Assembly: GCF_017744955.1 (NCBI RefSeq)
Contig: NZ_JAGIAG010000018.1
Location: forward strand, 124,001 to 188,000
From: Dokdonella sp.
GTDB lineage: Bacteria; Pseudomonadota; Gammaproteobacteria; Xanthomonadales; Rhodanobacteraceae
Direction of reading: 5' to 3'
DNA length: 64,000 nt
Shown in pieces: positions 54,307-62,933 of this stretch (position 1 is the stretch's first letter; each line of letters starts with the position of its first letter). A program made the translations under genes and the position numbers. The notes below the pieces were generated by a model. The model searched no databases and had not been told where the DNA came from. It worked only from the letters and a program-made list of their open reading frames with translations.

Positions 54307-56081
54307 TCCTGCGGCACCCCGTCGTCGATGGTCGACATTTCTTCCGTACCGTCCGGCGCCTTGCGCGGTGCTTCGATCTTGCGGGCGGCTTCTGGCGCGG
54401 CGGCGTACCAGTTCTGAACGTTGTCGGGCGGCACGTCGAGCAGGCGCACGGCGCCGTCCATGACCCGGCCGAACACCGGCGCCGCGACCAGGGCGCCGTA
54501 GAACGCGCCCTGCGGTTCGCGGATCACGACCATGCCGACCAGACGCGGATTGCTGGCCGGGATCATGCCGGCGAACAGCGAGGAGTATTTTTTCTGGTAG
54601 CCGCCGCCGACCGCGGTGCGCGCGGTGCCGGTCTTCCCGGCGACGCGGTAGTTGGTCACGCGCGCCTTGACCGCGCCGCCGCCGCCGGGCGCGACGATGA
54701 CCGTCTCCAGCATCGCGCGCAGGTTCGCCGCGATCTGCGGATCGACCACCGTGCGCTCGGGATTCTGCGCACCCTTGACGAAGGTCGGCGAGCGCAGGCG
54801 TCCGTCGTTGGCGAGCGCGGCATAGGCCTGCGCCACCTGCAGTGGCGTCGCGTTGAGACCGTAGCCGTAGGCCAGGGTCGCCTGCTCGACCGGACCCCAG
54901 GCCTTGGGGATCGGCAGATACCCCGGCGACTCGCCCGGAAAGCCGCTGCCGGTGACCTCGCCGAAACCGAAGCGGTGGAACACGTCGTACATGTGGTCGC
55001 GCGACATCGAGCCGGCGATCTTGGCCGCGCCGACGTTGCTCGAATAGGTGATCACGCCGGTGACGTCGATCAGCCCCTTGTTGTGCACGTCGCTGATCGT
55101 GTGGCCGTACAGCGTGTAGGTGCCCGGGCGCGTGTCGACCGGCGTGTGGATCTTCCACTTGCCGGTTTCCAGCGCGGCCGAGATCGTGAACGCCTTCATC
55201 GTCGAGCCGGGCTCGACCACGTCGGTGACAGCGCGGTTGCGCCGGTAGGACGGATCGACGTTGGTGCGCGCGTTCGGATTGAACGACGGCTGGTTGACCA
55301 TCGCGAGGATCTCGCCGGTCGGCACGTCGAGGATCACCATCGAACCGGAGGTGGCGTGATGCTCGGCCAGCGCGGCCTTCAGCTCGCGATAGGCGAGGTA
55401 CTGGATGCGGCGGTCGATCGACAGCGTCAGGTCGCGGCCAGCCTGCGCTTCGCGCACCAGCTCGACGTTCTCGACCTCGTGGCCCTTGCGGTCGCGGATC
55501 ACGCGCTTGACGCCGGGCTTGCCGGCGAGCCAGTCGTCGAAGGCGAGTTCCAGGCCTTCCTGGCCGCGGTCGTCGATGTTGGTGTAGCCGAGCGCGTGGC
55601 CGAACACCTCGCCGCTCGGGTAGTAGCGCTTGAACTCGCGCTGGCTGGCGACGCCGGGGATGTCGAGCCTGAGGATCGCCTGCGCGTCGTCGGGATTGAG
55701 ATGACGCTTGAGGTAGATGAATTCCTTGTCCGAGCGCTCGACCAGCTTCTGCTTCAGCGCCTCCTCGTCGAGACCGGCCGCCTTGGCCAGCTCCGGGATG
55801 CGGTCGGCGTGCTCGAGCACTTCCGGCGGATTGGCCCAGATCGAGTCGACCGGCGTCGACACCGCCAGCGGCTCGCCGTTGCGGTCGAAGATGGTGCCGC
55901 GCGAGACCGGGATGGCGAGGTCGCGCAGGTAACGCGCGTCGCCCTGCTCCTGGTAGAAGTCCTTGCGCACGACCTGCAGGTCGACGGCGCGCACGACCAG
56001 CGCGCTCGAGGCGAGCCCGAGCATGCCGAGCACCACGTACAGGCGCGAACGCGTGGCGACGGGTTTCGTGCGCGGATTCAT
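54303..56081 (-). CDS. ftsI: FtsI (PBP3), septal transpeptidase
   Basis: FtsI cross-links septal peptidoglycan. The 592-residue protein has an N-terminal membrane helix (about 14-32), a non-catalytic dimerisation domain and the transpeptidase domain with the active-site serine in EPGSTMKAF, YSSNVG (SxN) and AGKTGTART (KTG). The catalytic triad is intact. It overlaps ftsL and murE by four bases each. Confidence 0.98.
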   Translation of the reverse strand: MNPRTKPVATRSRLYVVLGMLGLASSALVVRAVDLQVVRKDFYQEQGDARYLRDLAIPVSRGTIFDRNGEPLAVSTPVDSIWANPPEVLEHADRIPELAKAAGLDEEALKQKLVERSDKEFIYLKRHLNPDDAQAILRLDIPGVASQREFKRYYPSGEVFGHALGYTNIDDRGQEGLELAFDDWLAGKPGVKRVIRDRKGHEVENVELVREAQAGRDLTLSIDRRIQYLAYRELKAALAEHHATSGSMVILDVPTGEILAMVNQPSFNPNARTNVDPSYRRNRAVTDVVEPGSTMKAFTISAALETGKWKIHTPVDTRPGTYTLYGHTISDVHNKGLIDVTGVITYSSNVGAAKIAGSMSRDHMYDVFHRFGFGEVTGSGFPGESPGYLPIPKAWGPVEQATLAYGYGLNATPLQVAQAYAALANDGRLRSPTFVKGAQNPERTVVDPQIAANLRAMLETVIVAPGGGGAVKARVTNYRVAGKTGTARTAVGGGYQKKYSSLFAGMIPASNPRLVGMVVIREPQGAFYGALVAAPVFGRVMDGAVRLLDVPPDNVQNWYAAAPEAARKIEAPRKAPDGTEEMSTIDDGVPQE

Positions 56082-56350
56082 CGCTTGATCACCACCGTGT
56101 CCGCCGGCCCTGGCGAGACCATGCCGAGCTTGCCGCGCGCGATCTGCTCGATGCGGTTGTTCTCGGCCCAGGTCGCCTGCTCCAGCTGCAGGCGGCCGAA
56201 TTCGAAGTTCAGGTCGTCGCGCTCGTTGCCGAGCCGGCTCAGCTCGACGAAAAGCGAGCGGCTCTGCTGGCGCGTGTGCACCACGGCGAGCGCGCTCGCC
56301 AGGGTCGCCAGCAGCAGGATCAGCAGCACCACGGCACCGGCGATCTTCAT
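56078..56350 (-). CDS. ftsL: FtsL, small bitopic division protein
   Basis: FtsL works with FtsQ and FtsB to activate FtsWI. The start at 56350 (MKIAGAVVLLILLLATLASA) gives 90 residues. The N-terminal hydrophobic helix (about 3-24) and the following heptad-rich periplasmic helix (SRLGNERDDLNFEFGRLQLE) fit FtsL. Assignment rests mainly on position between rsmH and ftsI. It overlaps both by four bases. Confidence 0.93.
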   Translation of the reverse strand: MKIAGAVVLLILLLATLASALAVVHTRQQSRSLFVELSRLGNERDDLNFEFGRLQLEQATWAENNRIEQIARGKLGMVSPGPADTVVIKR

Positions 56351-57303
56351 GCGCGCACCTCCCCGGCGGCGGTCCGCTCGGCGATGCGCAGCACCGCGCT
56401 GCGCGCGCGCGGATTGGCGGCCAGTTCCGCCTCGTCGGCGAACTGCGCCTTGCCGACCGCGACCAGCGCCGGCGGAGCGGCTTCCGGCAGCGGCAGACCG
56501 CGCCGCACCGGGCGCGCGACTTCGCCGCGGATGAACTGCTTGACCGCGCGGTCCTCCAGCGAATGGAAACTGATCACCGCCAGCCTGCCGCCGACCTTGA
56601 GCGCGTCGCGCGCAGCCGCGAGGCCGCGCTCCAGCGCGCCGAGTTCGTCGTTGACCTCGATGCGCAGCGCCTGGAACGTGCGCGTGGCGGGGTGCTTGTG
56701 GCGTTCGCGGTGGCCGATGGTCCTGGCGACGAGGTCGGCGAGTTCGCGCGTCGTCGTCAGCGGGCGACTGCGCCTGGTTTCCACGATTGCCCGCGCGATG
56801 CGTCGGCTCATCCTCTCCTCGCCGTAGCGCCACAAGACATCGGCGATCTCCTTCTCGTCCGCCGCTGCCAACCATTCCGCCGCGCTCGGACCCCGCGTCG
56901 GGTCCATGCGCATGTCCAGCGGACCCTCGCCCTGGAAACTGAAACCGCGGGCCGGATCGTCGAGCTGCGGCGAAGACACGCCGAGGTCGAGCAAGACGCC
57001 GTCCAGCCCCGCCGCGGTTTCCTCCCACGCCGCGAGCTCGGAAAAGTTCGCGTGGCGGATCCGCACTCGCGCGTCCGCGCCGAAATCGCGCCCCGCGTTC
57101 GCGATCGCTTCCGGATCGCGGTCCATCAACAGCAGGCGGCCGTGCTCCCCGAGCCTCGCCAGCACTTCGCGCGCATGCCCGCCGCGTCCGAAGGTGCCGT
57201 CGAGATAGGTTCCCTCCGCCTTCACGCGCAGGCCCTCCAGAACCTGCGCCAACATCACCGGCACGTGCCGAAGCGGCGTGGCGCTCGTGCGAGCGTCCGT
57301 CAC
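56347..57303 (-). CDS. rsmH: RsmH (MraW), 16S rRNA m4C1402 methyltransferase
   Basis: RsmH methylates C1402 of 16S rRNA. The start is the GTG at 57303 (VTDARTSATPLRHVPVML), overlapping the mraZ stop as GTGA; 318 residues. Signatures: HVPVML, YLDGTFGRGGHAREVLARLG, GVLLDLGVSSPQLDDPARGF and SFHSLEDRAVKQF. Longer readings that enter mraZ are rejected. Confidence 0.97.
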   Translation of the reverse strand: MTDARTSATPLRHVPVMLAQVLEGLRVKAEGTYLDGTFGRGGHAREVLARLGEHGRLLLMDRDPEAIANAGRDFGADARVRIRHANFSELAAWEETAAGLDGVLLDLGVSSPQLDDPARGFSFQGEGPLDMRMDPTRGPSAAEWLAAADEKEIADVLWRYGEERMSRRIARAIVETRRSRPLTTTRELADLVARTIGHRERHKHPATRTFQALRIEVNDELGALERGLAAARDALKVGGRLAVISFHSLEDRAVKQFIRGEVARPVRRGLPLPEAAPPALVAVGKAQFADEAELAANPRARSAVLRIAERTAAGEVRA

Positions 57304-57746
57304 AACTTCAGCTCGGCCATGTCCTCCGTGATCTGGTCTTCTCCGATCGTTTCGCGGATCTTGGCCAGATGTGCCTGCTCGCCCCACAGCTCGAAGCGGT
57401 CGCCCATGCCGAGCAGCACGGCGCGCTTCTCGATGCCAGTCGCGGCGCGCTGGCTCGCCGGCAGCAGAATGCGGCCGTTGCCGTCGGGCTCGACATGCGC
57501 CGCAGCGCCGACCAGCTTCATCTGCAGGATGCGATGCGCCGACTTGGTCTTCGACAGAGCGTTGACCTGGTCGCGCAACTCCTCCCACGCGTTCTCGGGC
57601 GTGATCCAGAGACAGCCGTGTTCGAACGGGTTGTAGGTGACGACGAGGCGGTTCGCGCTGGCCTTCGCGACGAGCTCGCGATAAGCGGCCGGAATCGCGA
57701 TCCGACCCTTGTCATCCAGCGTGATGGCGGTCTCGCCCTGGAACAT
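57300..57746 (-). CDS. mraZ: MraZ, transcriptional regulator of the dcw cluster
   Basis: MraZ is an AbrB-like DNA-binding repressor of its own operon. The start at 57746 (MFQGETAITLDDKGRIAIPA) gives 148 residues. Two SpoVT/AbrB half-domains are seen with DDKGRIAIP and DGNGRILLP. Its expected target, a 10-bp-spaced GTGG array, lies directly upstream (57750-57783). It is the first gene of the leftward dcw transcript. Confidence 0.97.
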   Translation of the reverse strand: MFQGETAITLDDKGRIAIPAAYRELVAKASANRLVVTYNPFEHGCLWITPENAWEELRDQVNALSKTKSAHRILQMKLVGAAAHVEPDGNGRILLPASQRAATGIEKRAVLLGMGDRFELWGEQAHLAKIRETIGEDQITEDMAELKL

Positions 57747-57749
57747 ATT

Positions 57750-57783
57750 CCACGAATCACCACAGAAAACCACTAAAGCCCAC
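57750..57783 (-). promoter_or_regulatory. MraZ operator: four GTGG boxes at 10-bp spacing
   Basis: On the minus strand GTGG starts four times at exact 10-bp steps (complement of CCAC at 57750, 57760, 57770 and 57780), each separated by about 5 bases. E. coli MraZ binds three such TGGG-type repeats with 5-nt spacers. Here the array lies between the -10 and the ATG, so MraZ binding would block initiation. Confidence 0.85.
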
Positions 57784-57810
57784 ATTAGGACTCAAGCTAT
57801 GGTCTGTCAA
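57782..57810 (-). promoter_or_regulatory. Sigma-70 promoter of mraZ and the dcw operon
   Basis: On the minus strand, TTGACA (57810-57805) and TAATGT (57787-57782) are separated by 17 bases. Transcription would start near 57775, about 29 bases before the mraZ ATG. Confidence 0.85.
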
Positions 57811-58260
57811 GGAAAATTCGGGGCAAATTTCTGACTGTGGGCAAGCATTTGTGACGTGTTAACACCGTGCGAAAACGCTCACTCCTGAGAACCTTCTGAG
57901 GAGTGATCCACAAGGTATTGATAGAAGTGAAAACACCCTCGATCCAGTAGGGGATTTCTACACAAATTCCGGCGTCGAGCCGCCTCACGGCCGAGCGCCG
58001 ACGAGGCGCATGAGGAAGCGAGCCTTCGCGAAGAGCACGATGGAAGCCGCGAGCGGATCAACCGCCCCGCGGAATCCGGAACGATTACCCCCGATCCGAC
58101 ATCACCGCCCCGAACACCCGGCCACACGACCGCCTATAGAAAACGGGCTTCATTTGAAAAGTGCGGCCATGGATGGCCGCGGTTGGACCGACCGAAGCCG
58201 CAGCTTCGGGGCCCAACCGCACCATTCCAGATCGCAGCGATCAAGGACGATCGCAAAAGC

Positions 58261-58610
58261 AAAGGAGCCGGCCGATAAGCCGGGTTCTGTCGTGAGCAGC
58301 CATTCCTCTAGGCCACGCGTCGCCGCGCGGCTCGAGCGACCAACCCGGGGACGACGCGGGCCGCGTCATGGTCCCCCTATTCGGTCTTGCTCCAGGTGGG
58401 GTTTGCCGTGCCGGTCTGTTGCCAGACTCGCGGTGCGCTCTTACCGCACCGTTTCACCCTTGCCTGATCCCCTTGCGGGGCCATCGGCGGTTTGCTCTCT
58501 GTTGCACTGTCCGTCGGCTCGCGCCGCCCAGGCGTTACCTGGCACCCTGCCCTGTGGAGCCCGGACTTTCCTCGACGCTTGCGCGCCGCGGCTGCTTGGC
58601 CGGCTCCCGA
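58261..58610 (-). ncRNA. rnpB: RNase P RNA (M1 RNA), bacterial class A
   Basis: The minus strand contains the conserved blocks GAGGAAAGTCCGGGCTCC, CAGGGTGCCAGGTAACGCC, ACAGAGAGCAAACCGCCGAT, AAGGGTGAAACGGTGCGGTA and the 3' segment ACAGAACCCGGCTTATCG. The ends pair as a P1 helix (GGAGCCGGCC with GGCCGGCTCC), placing the 5' end near 58608 and the 3' end near 58264, followed by TTT. The length, about 350 bases, fits type A. It processes tRNA 5' ends with the RnpA protein. It lies between rsmI and mraZ, as in other gammaproteobacteria. Confidence 0.97.
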
Positions 58611-58634
58611 CGCGGAGTCTAGCAGGCGCAACCG

Positions 58635-58877
58635 CTACTTGCGCCGGATCAGCCACCACGCCTGCGCCGCGGCGGCGACCGCGACGGTGCCGGCGACGAA
58701 CCAGCCGATCATCGACCAGACCGCGGCCTGCTCCGGCGCCGGATAGCGCCCGGAAACGACTTTCTCGGCGAGCAAATGGACGATGGCGAACACGACCACC
58801 AAGGTGATCGCACTGCCGACGAAGGCGAGCGCGGCGCTGCGCGAAGCGGTGCTTTTCGGGGAAGAGGAACGTGTCAT
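58635..58877 (-). CDS. Small two-helix membrane protein, hypothetical
   Basis: The 80-residue product starts MTRSSSPKSTASRSAALAFV. It has two hydrophobic helices (about 14-40 and 55-75) and ends WWLIRRK. No family is recognised. The strong hydrophobic pattern and its fit between rnpB and rsmI suggest a real gene. An in-frame start at 58904 adds nine residues. The stop lies about 25 bases before the rnpB 5' end. Confidence 0.55.
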   Translation of the reverse strand: MTRSSSPKSTASRSAALAFVGSAITLVVVFAIVHLLAEKVVSGRYPAPEQAAVWSMIGWFVAGTVAVAAAAQAWWLIRRK

Positions 58878-58981
58878 GCGCGGATTTTGCGTGGTTGCCC
58901 GCACGATTCAAAGGGCCACCCCGCTCGCGACGATACGGGCTATCGCCGTTTCACGAACGAGGAACACAAAGGCCAAGCAGG

Positions 58982-59080
58982 TTTCTCGCGGAGACGCAGA
59001 GAACGCAGAGAAGAGCGCCTATAGAACGTCTTTCTCCGCGTTCTCTGCGTCTCTGCGTCTCTGCGTCTCTGCGAGAGAAA
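58982..59080. repeat. Inverted and tandem CTCTGCG repeat element
   Basis: A left arm (58982-59012, GAGACGCAGAGAACGCAGAG core) faces a right arm with four exact tandem TCTCTGCG units (59042-59073). It could fold as a hairpin of nearly 100 bases. Similar elements are widespread in bacterial genomes and often give spurious ORFs. Lies between the small membrane gene and rsmI. Confidence 0.85.
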
Positions 59081-59133
59081 TGCTTCTCAAACGGGCCGGC
59101 TTCACACGAGCGGCGCGGCGCCAACGTATGCCG

Positions 59134-59955
59134 CTACCCCTCGTACAGCCGCTTGCGCGGCGCACCGGTGATCGCGGCGGCGAGTTTGGCCGCGCGCGCC
59201 GGCGGCAATTCCTCGCGCAACAGGGCGAATACGCGGCGGCCTTCGGCGAGTTCCGCCTCGGCATCCTCGCCGCTCGCGCCGGCGACCAGTACGACGAACT
59301 CGCCGCGCTGCTGGTTCGCGTCGGCCTCGACGCGTGCGGCGAGTTCGCCGAGCGGCGCGGCGAGAATCGTCTCGAACAGCTTGGTCAGTTCGCGCGCCAG
59401 CACCGCCTCGCGCGCATCGCCGAACACCGTGCGCAAATCCGCCAGCGACTCCAGGATGCGATGGCTGGACTCGTAGAAGATCAAGGTCCGCGTCTCCGCG
59501 ACGAGCGATTGCAGACGCTCGCGCCGCGCCGAGGACTTCGCCGGCAGGAAGCCCTCGAACACGAACCGGTCGCTGGCCAGCCCCGCGACCGACAGCGCCG
59601 CGATCGCCGCGCACGGTCCCGGCACCGGCGAGACCTCGCAACCGGCGGCGCGCGCGGCACGCACCAGGCGATAGCCCGGATCGCTGACCAGCGGCGTGCC
59701 GGCGTCGGAGATCAGGGCGACGTCGCCGCCGCCGCGCAGATGCTCGACGATGCGCGCGGCCTGCTCGTGCTCGTTGTGCTCGTGTAGGGCGAGCGCGCGC
59801 GCCTGCGCGCCGGCCTGCGCCAGCAGCGGCGCGCTGTGGCGCGTGTCCTCGGCGGCGATCAGGCCGACCGCGCGCAAGGTCTCCCGCGCGCGCGGCGACA
59901 GGTCCTCTAGGTTGCCGATCGGCGTCGCGACGACCCACAGGCGTCCGTTCGACAC
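59134..59955 (-). CDS. rsmI: RsmI, 16S rRNA 2'-O-methyltransferase
   Basis: RsmI methylates the ribose of C1402 in 16S rRNA, the same nucleotide whose base is modified by RsmH in this window. The start is the GTG at 59955, seven bases after a good AAGGAG; an overlapping ATG is in another frame. The 273-residue sequence has LWVVATPIGNLEDLSPRA and SDAGTPLVSDPGYRLV of the tetrapyrrole-methylase-like fold. Confidence 0.96.
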   Translation of the reverse strand: MSNGRLWVVATPIGNLEDLSPRARETLRAVGLIAAEDTRHSAPLLAQAGAQARALALHEHNEHEQAARIVEHLRGGGDVALISDAGTPLVSDPGYRLVRAARAAGCEVSPVPGPCAAIAALSVAGLASDRFVFEGFLPAKSSARRERLQSLVAETRTLIFYESSHRILESLADLRTVFGDAREAVLARELTKLFETILAAPLGELAARVEADANQQRGEFVVLVAGASGEDAEAELAEGRRVFALLREELPPARAAKLAAAITGAPRKRLYEG

Positions 59956-59988
59956 ATTCGTTCTCCTTGGGTGCCGCCGGGAGCGCGG

Positions 59989-60010
59989 CTGCGATCGGCT
60001 ATCATCGCAG
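59989..60010 (+). promoter_or_regulatory. Candidate lpoA promoter overlapped by a palindrome
   Basis: A 7-bp inverted repeat, CTGCGAT and ATCGCAG (8-base spacer), overlaps TATCAT (60000-60005), a plausible -10. No convincing -35 is seen. It lies in the 83-base rsmI/lpoA divergent gap. Confidence 0.4.
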
Positions 60011-60038
60011 CGTTGCCCCTTTTGCGCTCGGACTGCCC

Positions 60039-61841
60039 ATGACGCTTCGCCTGCCCGGAACTTCGACTTTCGCGCGCGGCGCGGCCACCGGCCTGCTGGT
60101 CCTGCTGCTGTCGGCCTGCGCGACGATGTCCGACTTCGGACCCAGCGCCTCGCCGGAAGTTTCCTCGCCGGACGCCGACCGCGCCGAACAGTTCTACGAA
60201 CAAGGCGATTTTGAGCGCGCCGCGGGCGCGTTCCTCGATCTGGCGCGCACGCATCGCGGCGATTCCGCCGCGCACTATCAGCTGCGCGCCGCCGAGGCGC
60301 TGCGCGAACTCGGCGACCTCGACGGCGCCGCTCGCGCGCTGGACGACGTCAAGCGCCGCCGCCTGCACGGCGACGAACCGCTGCGGCTCGACCTGCTCGA
60401 CGCCGAAATCGCCCTCAAGCGCGGCGACGCGCCGCGCGCGCTGGCCCTCTTGACCATCGACCAGGACGCGCCGCCGAACCTGCGCCTGCGCGCGCTCGAA
60501 CTGCGCGCCCGCGCCGACGTCGCCGGCGGCGACGCCTTCGCCTCGGCGCAGACGCGCGCCCAGCTCGACCGCCTGCTCGGCGGCGCCGATCGCGAACAGA
60601 ACCGCAAGCAGCTGCAGGACACGCTGGCGACGCTGGACGCGAATGCGCTGAAATCGCGCTTCGACCAGCTGGCGCCGAACGATCCCCTGCGGCCGTGGAT
60701 CGAGCAGGCGTTGCGCAAGCAAGGCCACGCGCTGGCGCGCGAACTGCCGCGGCCGAGCCAGCCGGTCGGCACGATGCGTCCGGGCCAGGACGGCGCGCTC
60801 GAGGCCGAAGGCTACCAGCCGGCCAAACGCGTCGCGCTGCTGCTGCCGCTGAACGCGCAGCTCGCCGGCGTGGCGAACGCGATCCGCGACGGCTTCCTCG
60901 CCGCCTACTTCACCGATGCGCCCGAGCGTCGCCCCGAACTGCGCATCTACGATGCCGGCAAGACGCCCGAAGAAGCCGTCGCCGCCTACACGAAGGCGGT
61001 CGGCGACGGTGCCGATCGCGTGGTCGGCCCGCTCCAGCGCGAGTCGGTCGGCGCACTCTTCCACCAGCCGCTGACCGCGCACGTGCTGGCGCTGAACCAT
61101 CCGGACACCGGCGAAGTGCCGCCGCCCGGCAGCGCCGAGTACGGCCTGCTACCGGAAGCCGAAGGCGCGCAGGTCGCCGAGCGCCTGCGCGAGCGCGGCA
61201 TCCGCAACGCGGCGATCCTCATCGCCGAGGCCGACTGGGCCGAGCGCGCCGCGCGCGCGTTCCGCGCGCAGTTCGAGGCCGGCGGCGGCGCGATCACCGG
61301 CGAGTCGCGCCTGCGCGAGAAGGAAATCAACTACGCCACCTCGATCACGCAGGCGACCGCGAGCCTCGGCGCCGACGGCGCCGTGTTCATCAGCATGCGT
61401 CCGCAACAGGCGCGGCTGCTGGTGCCGCAGATGAAGATCGCCAACGTGACGGCGCCGGTGTTCGCCACCTCGCACATCTACGCCGGCGACAGCAACGCCA
61501 CGCTCGATCGCGATCTCGACGGCGTCGAATTCTGCGACGCGCCGTGGTTGTTCGGCCCGCTGCCGGGCCGGCCCGAGCGCAGCGTGATCTCCGGCCAGAT
61601 CGCCAGCGCGAACGGCGTCGGCGCGCGCCTGTTCGCGTTCGGCATGGATGCCTACGCGCTGCTGCCCTACGTCGACTGGCTGATCGCGCATCCGGACGCC
61701 TACCTCGGCGGCGCCACCGGCGAGCTCACCGCCGACAACTTCGGCCGCGTGCATCGCCTGGTCAGCTGGGCGCGTTTCGTCAACGGCATGCCGCAGCCGG
61801 CCGAAGGCGCGCTCAACACCGCGCCGATGCAGTTCCAATGA
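60039..61841 (+). CDS. lpoA: LpoA-like outer-membrane lipoprotein, activator of PBP1a
   Basis: LpoA (LppC) is an outer-membrane lipoprotein that stimulates the synthase PBP1a. The start at 60039 (MTLRLPGTSTFARGAATG) gives a lipoprotein signal with lipobox LLSAC (cysteine 27); 600 residues. An N-terminal TPR-like domain (about 45-235) precedes a periplasmic-binding-protein-like domain (about 260-590). Assignment is by domain order and synteny with rsmI and yraN, not by sequence search. The stop overlaps the yraN start as ATGA. Confidence 0.9.
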   Translation: MTLRLPGTSTFARGAATGLLVLLLSACATMSDFGPSASPEVSSPDADRAEQFYEQGDFERAAGAFLDLARTHRGDSAAHYQLRAAEALRELGDLDGAARALDDVKRRRLHGDEPLRLDLLDAEIALKRGDAPRALALLTIDQDAPPNLRLRALELRARADVAGGDAFASAQTRAQLDRLLGGADREQNRKQLQDTLATLDANALKSRFDQLAPNDPLRPWIEQALRKQGHALARELPRPSQPVGTMRPGQDGALEAEGYQPAKRVALLLPLNAQLAGVANAIRDGFLAAYFTDAPERRPELRIYDAGKTPEEAVAAYTKAVGDGADRVVGPLQRESVGALFHQPLTAHVLALNHPDTGEVPPPGSAEYGLLPEAEGAQVAERLRERGIRNAAILIAEADWAERAARAFRAQFEAGGGAITGESRLREKEINYATSITQATASLGADGAVFISMRPQQARLLVPQMKIANVTAPVFATSHIYAGDSNATLDRDLDGVEFCDAPWLFGPLPGRPERSVISGQIASANGVGARLFAFGMDAYALLPYVDWLIAHPDAYLGGATGELTADNFGRVHRLVSWARFVNGMPQPAEGALNTAPMQFQ

Positions 61842-62230
61842 AACTGCGCGCCGGCAGCGCGACGCAGACCGCCGGCGCGCACTACGAAGACCTCGCCCTG
61901 GCGCACCTGCAGCGCGCCGGCCTCGCGCTGATCGAACGCAATTTCTCCTGCCGCTGGGGCGAGATCGACCTGGTCATGCGCGAGGGCGAGGTCGTCGTCT
62001 TCGTCGAAGTGCGCTACCGTCGCGGTGCCGGCGCGCGCGGCGGCTACGGCAGCGGGATCGATTCGGTCGGCGCGACCAAGCGCGCGAAACTCGTCCGCGC
62101 CGCCGAGGTCTACCTGGCGCAACGGCCGCGCCTCGCCGATCGCGCCTGCCGTTTCGACGTGCTCGCGATCGCCGGCGGCGACGACGCGCCGGAGATCGAC
62201 TGGCGCCGCAACGCGTTCGAGGCCTTTTGA
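61838..62230 (+). CDS. yraN: YraN-family protein (UPF0102), nuclease-like fold
   Basis: The 130-residue product starts MKLRAGSATQTAGAHYEDLA. The UPF0102 features are GAHYEDLALAHLQRAGL, the acidic cluster in CRWGEIDLVMREGEVVVFVE and RVRYRRGAG-type residues, resembling the restriction-endonuclease-like fold. Its function is not established. It overlaps lpoA by four bases, as in many gammaproteobacteria. Confidence 0.93.
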   Translation: MKLRAGSATQTAGAHYEDLALAHLQRAGLALIERNFSCRWGEIDLVMREGEVVVFVEVRYRRGAGARGGYGSGIDSVGATKRAKLVRAAEVYLAQRPRLADRACRFDVLAIAGGDDAPEIDWRRNAFEAF

Positions 62231-62292
62231 GAAGCGCGACCGGGAAGTCGCCTTCGACTCTCGCAGTCAGGGACGACGCAGAAGGAAGACAC

Positions 62293-62901
62293 ATGCACAC
62301 ACGACTGCTCCGCTGGCTGTTCCTGCTCTCGCTCGCTCCGCTGCTCGGCGGCTGCTTCCTGGCCGTGGCCGGCGGTGCCGCCGCCGGCGTCAGCGCGGCG
62401 CACGACCGCCGCGGCGTCGGCACCTGGGCGGACGACAAGCGCATTTACCTGAGCGCCTACGACTCATTGAACAAGGACAAGGAGCTCGCGCTGAAGAACA
62501 GCGTGATCATCGTCGTCTACAACGGCACGATGCTGCTGGTGGGCGAAGTGCGCACGCCGGAACTGAAGGCGCGCGCCGAGCGTCTCGTCGGCGGCTTCGA
62601 GGGCACGCGCCGCATCGTCAACGAACTGGACGTGCGCGAGCCGGAAGGGTTCTGGTCGCGCCGGCGCGACAACACGATCACCGCGCACGTGAAGACCGCC
62701 CTGCTCGATCTGACCAGCTTGCGCGGCTTCGATCCGACGCGCGTCAACGTCACCACCGCTCATCGCACGGTCTACCTGATGGGCAAGGTCACCAACGAGG
62801 AATCCGATGCGGTCGTCGGCATCGCGCGCGACGTCAGCGGCGTCGAGCGCGTGGTGAAGGTGTTCGAGTACGTCGAGGCGAGGGGCAAGGACGAGGGCTG
62901 A
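62293..62901 (+). CDS. BON-domain outer-membrane lipoprotein (DolP/YraP-like)
   Basis: The start at 62293 (MHTRLLRWLFLLSLAPLLGG) gives a lipoprotein signal with lipobox LLGGC, 202 residues. Two BON domains follow (about 60-125 and 135-195), with NGTMLLVGEVRTPELKARAE and NVTTAHRTVYLMGKVTNEES. DolP binds anionic phospholipids and supports BAM and envelope integrity. The rsmI-lpoA-yraN-dolP synteny holds except that no diaA lies between yraN and this gene. GAAGGA precedes the ATG. Confidence 0.9.
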   Translation: MHTRLLRWLFLLSLAPLLGGCFLAVAGGAAAGVSAAHDRRGVGTWADDKRIYLSAYDSLNKDKELALKNSVIIVVYNGTMLLVGEVRTPELKARAERLVGGFEGTRRIVNELDVREPEGFWSRRRDNTITAHVKTALLDLTSLRGFDPTRVNVTTAHRTVYLMGKVTNEESDAVVGIARDVSGVERVVKVFEYVEARGKDEG

Positions 62902-62933
62902 CCGGCGCCTCGCTCCCTCCCCGGATCGCTCGC

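Larger units (their letters stand above)
57747..58260 (-). other. mraZ upstream region, 514 bases
   Basis: No gene is supported here. From left to right: four GTGG boxes (57750-57783), the mraZ promoter (57782-57810), a 28-bp palindrome with 8-bp outer arms (57879-57906, TCACTCCT with AGGAGTGA), the perfect palindrome GCGGCCATGGATGGCCGC near 58163-58180, and a larger hairpin at about 58181-58218 (core CCGAAGC-CGCA-GCTTCGG). The rnpB 3' end follows. The left part is unusually A+T-rich. Confidence 0.7.

Noticed and set aside
58010..58807. Long reading frames on both strands over 58010-58807
   Set aside because: They cover the RNase P RNA and its flanks; conserved rnpB blocks explain the sequence.
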